NCBI GenBank assembly: GCA_002314635.1
Contig: DCGQ01000051.1
Coordinates: 1-16,956 of the forward strand
Direction: 5' to 3'
DNA: 16,956 nt
Source: Clostridiales bacterium UBA1774
GTDB taxonomy: Bacteria; Bacillota; Clostridia; Oscillospirales; Oscillospiraceae
Part shown: positions 16,101 through 16,956 of the stretch, piece by piece
Numbering within the stretch: position 1 is the stretch's first letter
Layout of the letters: every line of letters starts with the position of its first letter
The notes under the pieces: generated by a model
The model's input: only the letters and a program-made list of their open reading frames with translations
Databases searched by the model: none
What the model was told of the DNA's origin: nothing
Translations under genes and position numbers: made by a program

Positions 16101-16956
16101 CCTGCAAATCGGCATTGACAAGAAGCTGGGTCTGCTGGGCAACGGCAACAGCATGAACGGCGATGTGCAGGTTCATTATTACAGCCAGAGCTTCAAGGAT
16201 CAGGTGATTGCCAGAGGACACGAGGCTCCCGAGGAGCTGTACAGCATCAAGGTGCTTGCCGAGCTGGAGAAGATCGGCGGCGTCAATGTGGAGCTGGGCT
16301 TCAAGCGGGTGGCGGACGGGCGGATCCTGCCCGATGTGATCGCCTTCGGCATCCAGTTCCCCTCTCCCGGCGTGGTGGTCTATGCCGGTACCTATCTGAC
16401 CAAGGTGCGCGGTGCGATCCGCGAGCTGGCGGACACCATTGCCGGCGGCTCCACGGATGTGCCGCTGACGCTGGAGGCCGGTATTGATGTGAAATTCGGC
16501 GTCAGTCCCGCCACCTTTGACGGCTCCGTTGATATGATCCTCAAGCGCACCGGCATGGAGCTGAACGGCAAGCTGAATTACATGGGCAAGAAGATGATTA
16601 CCGAGGCGCAGATCAAGGCCCAGTGGGTAACGCCATGGTTCGTGTCCGCCAAGATGGAAGTGGATGTGATGGGCTGGGGCATCATCCTCGGCAGCTTCCG
16701 CCTGTCTCTGTCACAGAATCTGGAGCTGAACCGGACGGACTTTGAAGGCTTTATCAGCGCAAAGGTGGTCATACCCCAGCAGGTGCCGGTCGTCGGCGGT
16801 ATGCCGCTGGCACAGGTCAGCTTCGGCGTGAACAACGACAAGATCTGGGGCTCCGCTGCGGTGGGCATTGCACCCGTGGCGGTGGCTGTGGGCATTACCT
16901 ACTACTGGGGCGGCGGTCTGGAATTCGGCACCAGCGGCGAGGAGCTGCCGGAGGCA
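7147..16956 (+). CDS. Giant secreted protein with tandem helical repeats, 3' end outside window (at least 3,270 aa)
   Basis: The frame is open from ATG 7147 to the window edge. Domains, by residue: 1-28, signal peptide with cleavage near W-A-A-A-A; about 36-330, a beta-rich domain (T-G-R-F, then E-T-S-F-T-T-F-R-I and D-Y-I-F-G-N) that recalls N-termini of other large clostridial exoproteins, from memory; about 340-510 and 520-665, two further beta/Ig-like domains; 675-795, acidic helical segment; 799-838, Thr/Pro/Ala/Ser-rich linker; 886-2582, about 30 degenerate helical repeats; 2583-2775, more helices without the repeat signature; about 2780-3270, a Gly-rich beta region interrupted by an acidic linker (2879-2900). 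Cysteines are few and scattered. It is probably co-transcribed with the protease and the Ig-like protein. No anchor is visible, but the C-terminus is missing. I do not recognise the family; an elongated surface or secreted structural protein is the most that can be inferred. Confidence 0.85.
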   Translation, partial: MKSLKKLLAIILVLALMVQIMPMWAAAALVEKMTGEKITVQNDYLQATVDSKTGRFGIRTVEGQPVRKNDQDTSLTFGGDDAETSFTTFRINGTDYIFGNSYDIDASNAGYHDRIVSELGETRVITADEYPDYVPEGCKAIMTPWEVEGVEITQVILLYPETDSQNGGNVNIYYYIENNSDADVELGSRILLDTQVGANDGPEFQIGTISANTLKVERKLTPDPVNDQNILPENAKYYTLPDYWVMKDTLDPTNPLATNVIAYGYTDISLFRPVDYMIVGHWNHLANYKYDLDQVQRNLDFTSDKNDYGTADSAVSFYWEPETVPAGGATQLGTIYGLGEIIDPTSVLSITFPNPVTQTETTDDGSAYKNDGVFDIHVEVTNLALYKMQHDSVDITLTLESGLRFVSVDEYGNIIRDDSGKPVAEYGKTKTVTYEKALTPEQAANGEKNPILPGETVSTSFKVIATGKPWPSTRQYMVTASTPQLETEFERQYGSTASDDIKALYNASRSAFIFLPPVGEAVTTKTYSVTPEECFHADVKYLAVTMTNIEAYNPGSNLRSQKSDPNFNLYLVEKSSGNRYQVDVTDAVTTVVSDDGMTGEMRISYQKGTQVDQSGNVIAVLDTPELPVGEYQVVIDYITNDEDLNYMLDVTSGQTFLVTANEEARIREPAVLGIFKSTMDFSSGSLIEQFNDLVEEVTNFMDSMSDSASMDPDAILSEITDGIYGTLEDTAMEFMDELLQPLEALFDELTSIFVFDEAGINEINAVLEKYPELSVLDFEQLRGYNLLDAVMGLFDEEETGGTVTPPLTKAKAAPLMAAAGSTTSGSSVPDFDFPIKGIDVDAIMAGPLDENGEVSTESLGSWANAVADAVPFIMDTVELIQTVSSGNVNFAAVADQLVTYLKSYLDFQVGSIDIDAVADLINQGAAIFQNGFAVEDITGILKIDFVKKYIKQYVVELFSDYDITEEDVNVDAIANLIKNAITMAKYGVNVDTLVDSILDTFPAGLIAFDNGEINIHSIGDVLKQIIHLIVDSVTAESVDVTALTDAVIDIFSGDFVQAFVKDLLDIEESIPAEDAAAIADILKQVVSLTVNSIQSGSFSVDGLVDLIMADYIQGYVLELLGVSEDDLNLDDFADMLKQIIRMASQRSFSVESVVELVTCSFVQDCAAMALELPKADVAVFSTRMTDFGAFLSRVIRMAKGEESVSDGIVGLLTGDFVKGGLKALLEIPDSDAEFDTRFSDFGSLLGQVLDLTRSGSVTAEQIADLLTSPFVKDCLKQLLEIDDSQDYNDVDAFAELLHQVVKMIGDGVSVDAAVEIVMSDFVQHYAQKALGLIRDSMTAEEKAEAEQIAGMLKEPLTALVKLISGAVETGTVDTAVILQLVNCELVQSSIREVLGISEAEQAEFRETAADFAELLEQLLHAVLRLTELKGSSADTIVDAVADSLVGIYTGDLVQDCVREYLGLTAQDFGEQDIQALGELLKQVIRLVSGNVTAKSVTALVQNEFVEKYVCKALELTGFGLSAADRETIGNLLTRALEMALGETPVTASALVSMMGDAASSAPVQEYLTRFFGLETSAAAEREAAAMGELIEQLLNLALGVTPVNAENLTSLFTNDFVQKYVRQFFAEQDIFQLGAEAYQKYEKEIQSAAALLEQVLNLALGKTAITRDSVLNLASAVLENDFVQEWLREYLQIGQDIFGMAQSSYQEYRDEILSLSGLLRETILLVSSCADGTVTGAAVKNSVATLLTNDYVQDFIRESFGSAVTGSLKAESELDLTAIGNALYSAMEILLNGGGTAEVRNLLKTQLLPEYVNAAVDASGVNLDAVMQLVTWGKNIVTAAGTKNVSQITDAVMNRSAMELLAESLGIPTPLSGEISFDAVAALLKWSANAVVGIAKTDGAALAASFAALLKDDAVSELVVKSFELDTDSHAVAAMAELLAWSVDAVRSGISVSTLSKLLNNQNIQAFASECIAEFAEGTVTASLISENREKFADAADLLAWVMDTAVTAKKSGSFDPEAIAALLERDSLQNLLRDCLELDSGDTLDAAAALMRFAMELAEGQFGEDSILRLMDKSEVKNLLRDGFGFTADPEAVAELLQWTANTIVNGVNGSFDAASISALLRKTSVQTLITEGLELDSGEPLELIADLIGLCTELASGSVNTDAMLNLLTGDCVTQLLETNLPEIAEQMELVEEILRWCLSLTEDGLSVDKLMEIVTGDTVTDFVKECFASELPQAPELDYDALAGTVRSILTAAAELAEGSFGISSVERIFREPAVADFIADCFDLDEESGFGRSDLNAVFDMLCWALDMVDAGSMSVSDAKALLDMESVQNMVCKLLDIPADNSTFRGVLALLNWSLDTAEQGISAAGFRSLIADTDLQSFVRDSLDIEKNNAGFTLVLDVLNWSLSIAESGSVSADAVVELMTGDSVETMVQACLELEQPLNLNAIGELVRWILDVAQNGIGVEDFSELLNQPDVQQFLKDTLAGLSSGVDLQGIVDIIAAGLEMIGEGKADRESIKKIVTGDFVESIIGELADDPDGESFDLSILADLTDIAFDIAEGSFGKDDVIKIVRLFLSKAVTYTDNTKMAVACVGVVCRLIGGGSSITGITDAIGTVVDEITNLGSQIKDFFTGQMDYAELAQQVLMSFINKLLDKLGPYRDMFQSIIEFIKDIENFDPEEFGQMVLEMGIETGKMTLDQLIYEYVRKALVTVATVLDSGYTDTWDTNKYPTYYLKAFDSQEALDSYIQENFNDPDSTDGMMVKITGMIRQIGEGEGAENYVVDTSTEPAILNDTLCFEGSDLTFTAGAMDFGIGDITVGGVIQKAQGIYQSNTPLFNSLIAAGTGTLYLDSSGFTIHEGEWSIDFYDGFDKVLDPVAEEETDDSDNKAPEDTTDNGSNAWSIGFLGDKVNPLRALAITDVYINRHSLFSAPNFSIAGFSLQFDDYVLRSSQVSFSGHIDFKIVKGEIKNVFFNSKGLQAIEADLQIGIDKKLGLLGNGNSMNGDVQVHYYSQSFKDQVIARGHEAPEELYSIKVLAELEKIGGVNVELGFKRVADGRILPDVIAFGIQFPSPGVVVYAGTYLTKVRGAIRELADTIAGGSTDVPLTLEAGIDVKFGVSPATFDGSVDMILKRTGMELNGKLNYMGKKMITEAQIKAQWVTPWFVSAKMEVDVMGWGIILGSFRLSLSQNLELNRTDFEGFISAKVVIPQQVPVVGGMPLAQVSFGVNNDKIWGSAAVGIAPVAVAVGITYYWGGGLEFGTSGEELPEA
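9802..14890 (+). repeat. Array of about 30 degenerate helical repeats in the giant protein
   Basis: A [T/N/S]-[G/N/x]-[D/E]-[F/x]-V-[Q/K/E] signature followed by a helix ending L-[E/G]-[L/I] recurs about 30 times from nt 9970 to 14736. Steps are mostly 138-204 nt (mean about 164 nt, 55 residues). Examples begin near nt 10300 (SGDFVQ), 10783 (TGDFVK), 11491 (TGDLVQ), 11986 (TNDFVQ), 12184 (ENDFVQ), 12388 (TNDYVQ), 13660 (TGDCVT), 13798 (TGDTVT), 14425 (TGDSVE) and 14719 (TGDFVE). Each unit also has a D-x-x-A-[I/V/L]-x-x-L-L helix and a G-[S/x]-[V/F/I]-[S/T/N]-x-[D/E] turn. The pattern suggests two or three helices per unit. Repeat-to-repeat DNA identity is low, so the array is old. Confidence 0.8.

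Noticed and set aside
10996..16221. 1,741-codon open frame on the minus strand with apparent repeats
   Set aside because: Its repeats are the mirror image of the sense-strand helical repeats, and it ends at a sense TCA codon at 10996. No independent coding evidence.

Overview
The window looks like part of a chromosome of a Gram-positive gut Clostridia, probably an Oscillospiraceae/Ruminococcaceae relative. I infer this from the GC-rich coding regions with strong CTG/GAG/GGC codon preference, AGGAGG-type ribosome sites (plus one TTG start behind an almost complete anti-16S sequence), an AT-rich sigma-A type promoter region, and very large exported proteins with clostridial-style signal peptides. 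This is inference; there is no rRNA or marker gene here.

Layout: (a) 1-266, minus strand: the 5' part of a GNAT-family acetyltransferase gene, cut by the window edge. (b) 267-745: an AT-rich intergenic region holding divergent promoters, a GC-rich hairpin with a T-tail (458-489), and a 24-bp near-palindrome (672-695) that covers the -35 box and most of the spacer of a consensus promoter reading right. (c) 746-16956+, plus strand: an apparent three-gene operon that fills the rest of the window. It encodes a small membrane- or lipid-anchored trypsin-like serine protease (231 aa), a 1,878-aa secreted multidomain Ig-like protein whose start overlaps the protease stop (ATGA), and, after 72 nt containing a strong hairpin, a giant secreted protein of at least 3,270 aa that has not ended at the window edge.

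The third protein is the most unusual content. After an N-terminal beta-rich part, residues about 886-2582 are about 30 diverged tandem helical repeats averaging about 55 residues, each built around a [T/N]-[G/N]-D-[F/x]-V-[Q/K/E] signature. They are followed by a helical stretch and a long beta-rich C-terminal region. The repeats fall into an earlier Q-type block and a later W-type block. I do not recognise this repeat family.

Working model (inference): one regulated promoter drives a surface protease together with two giant exoproteins, which may form an envelope or extracellular structure that the protease matures, remodels or turns over. No mobile element, CRISPR array, tRNA or rRNA was seen. 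Very long reverse-strand open frames lie opposite the two giant genes. They sit exactly codon-on-codon and are explained by avoidance of TTA, CTA and TCA codons, so they are not annotated as genes.
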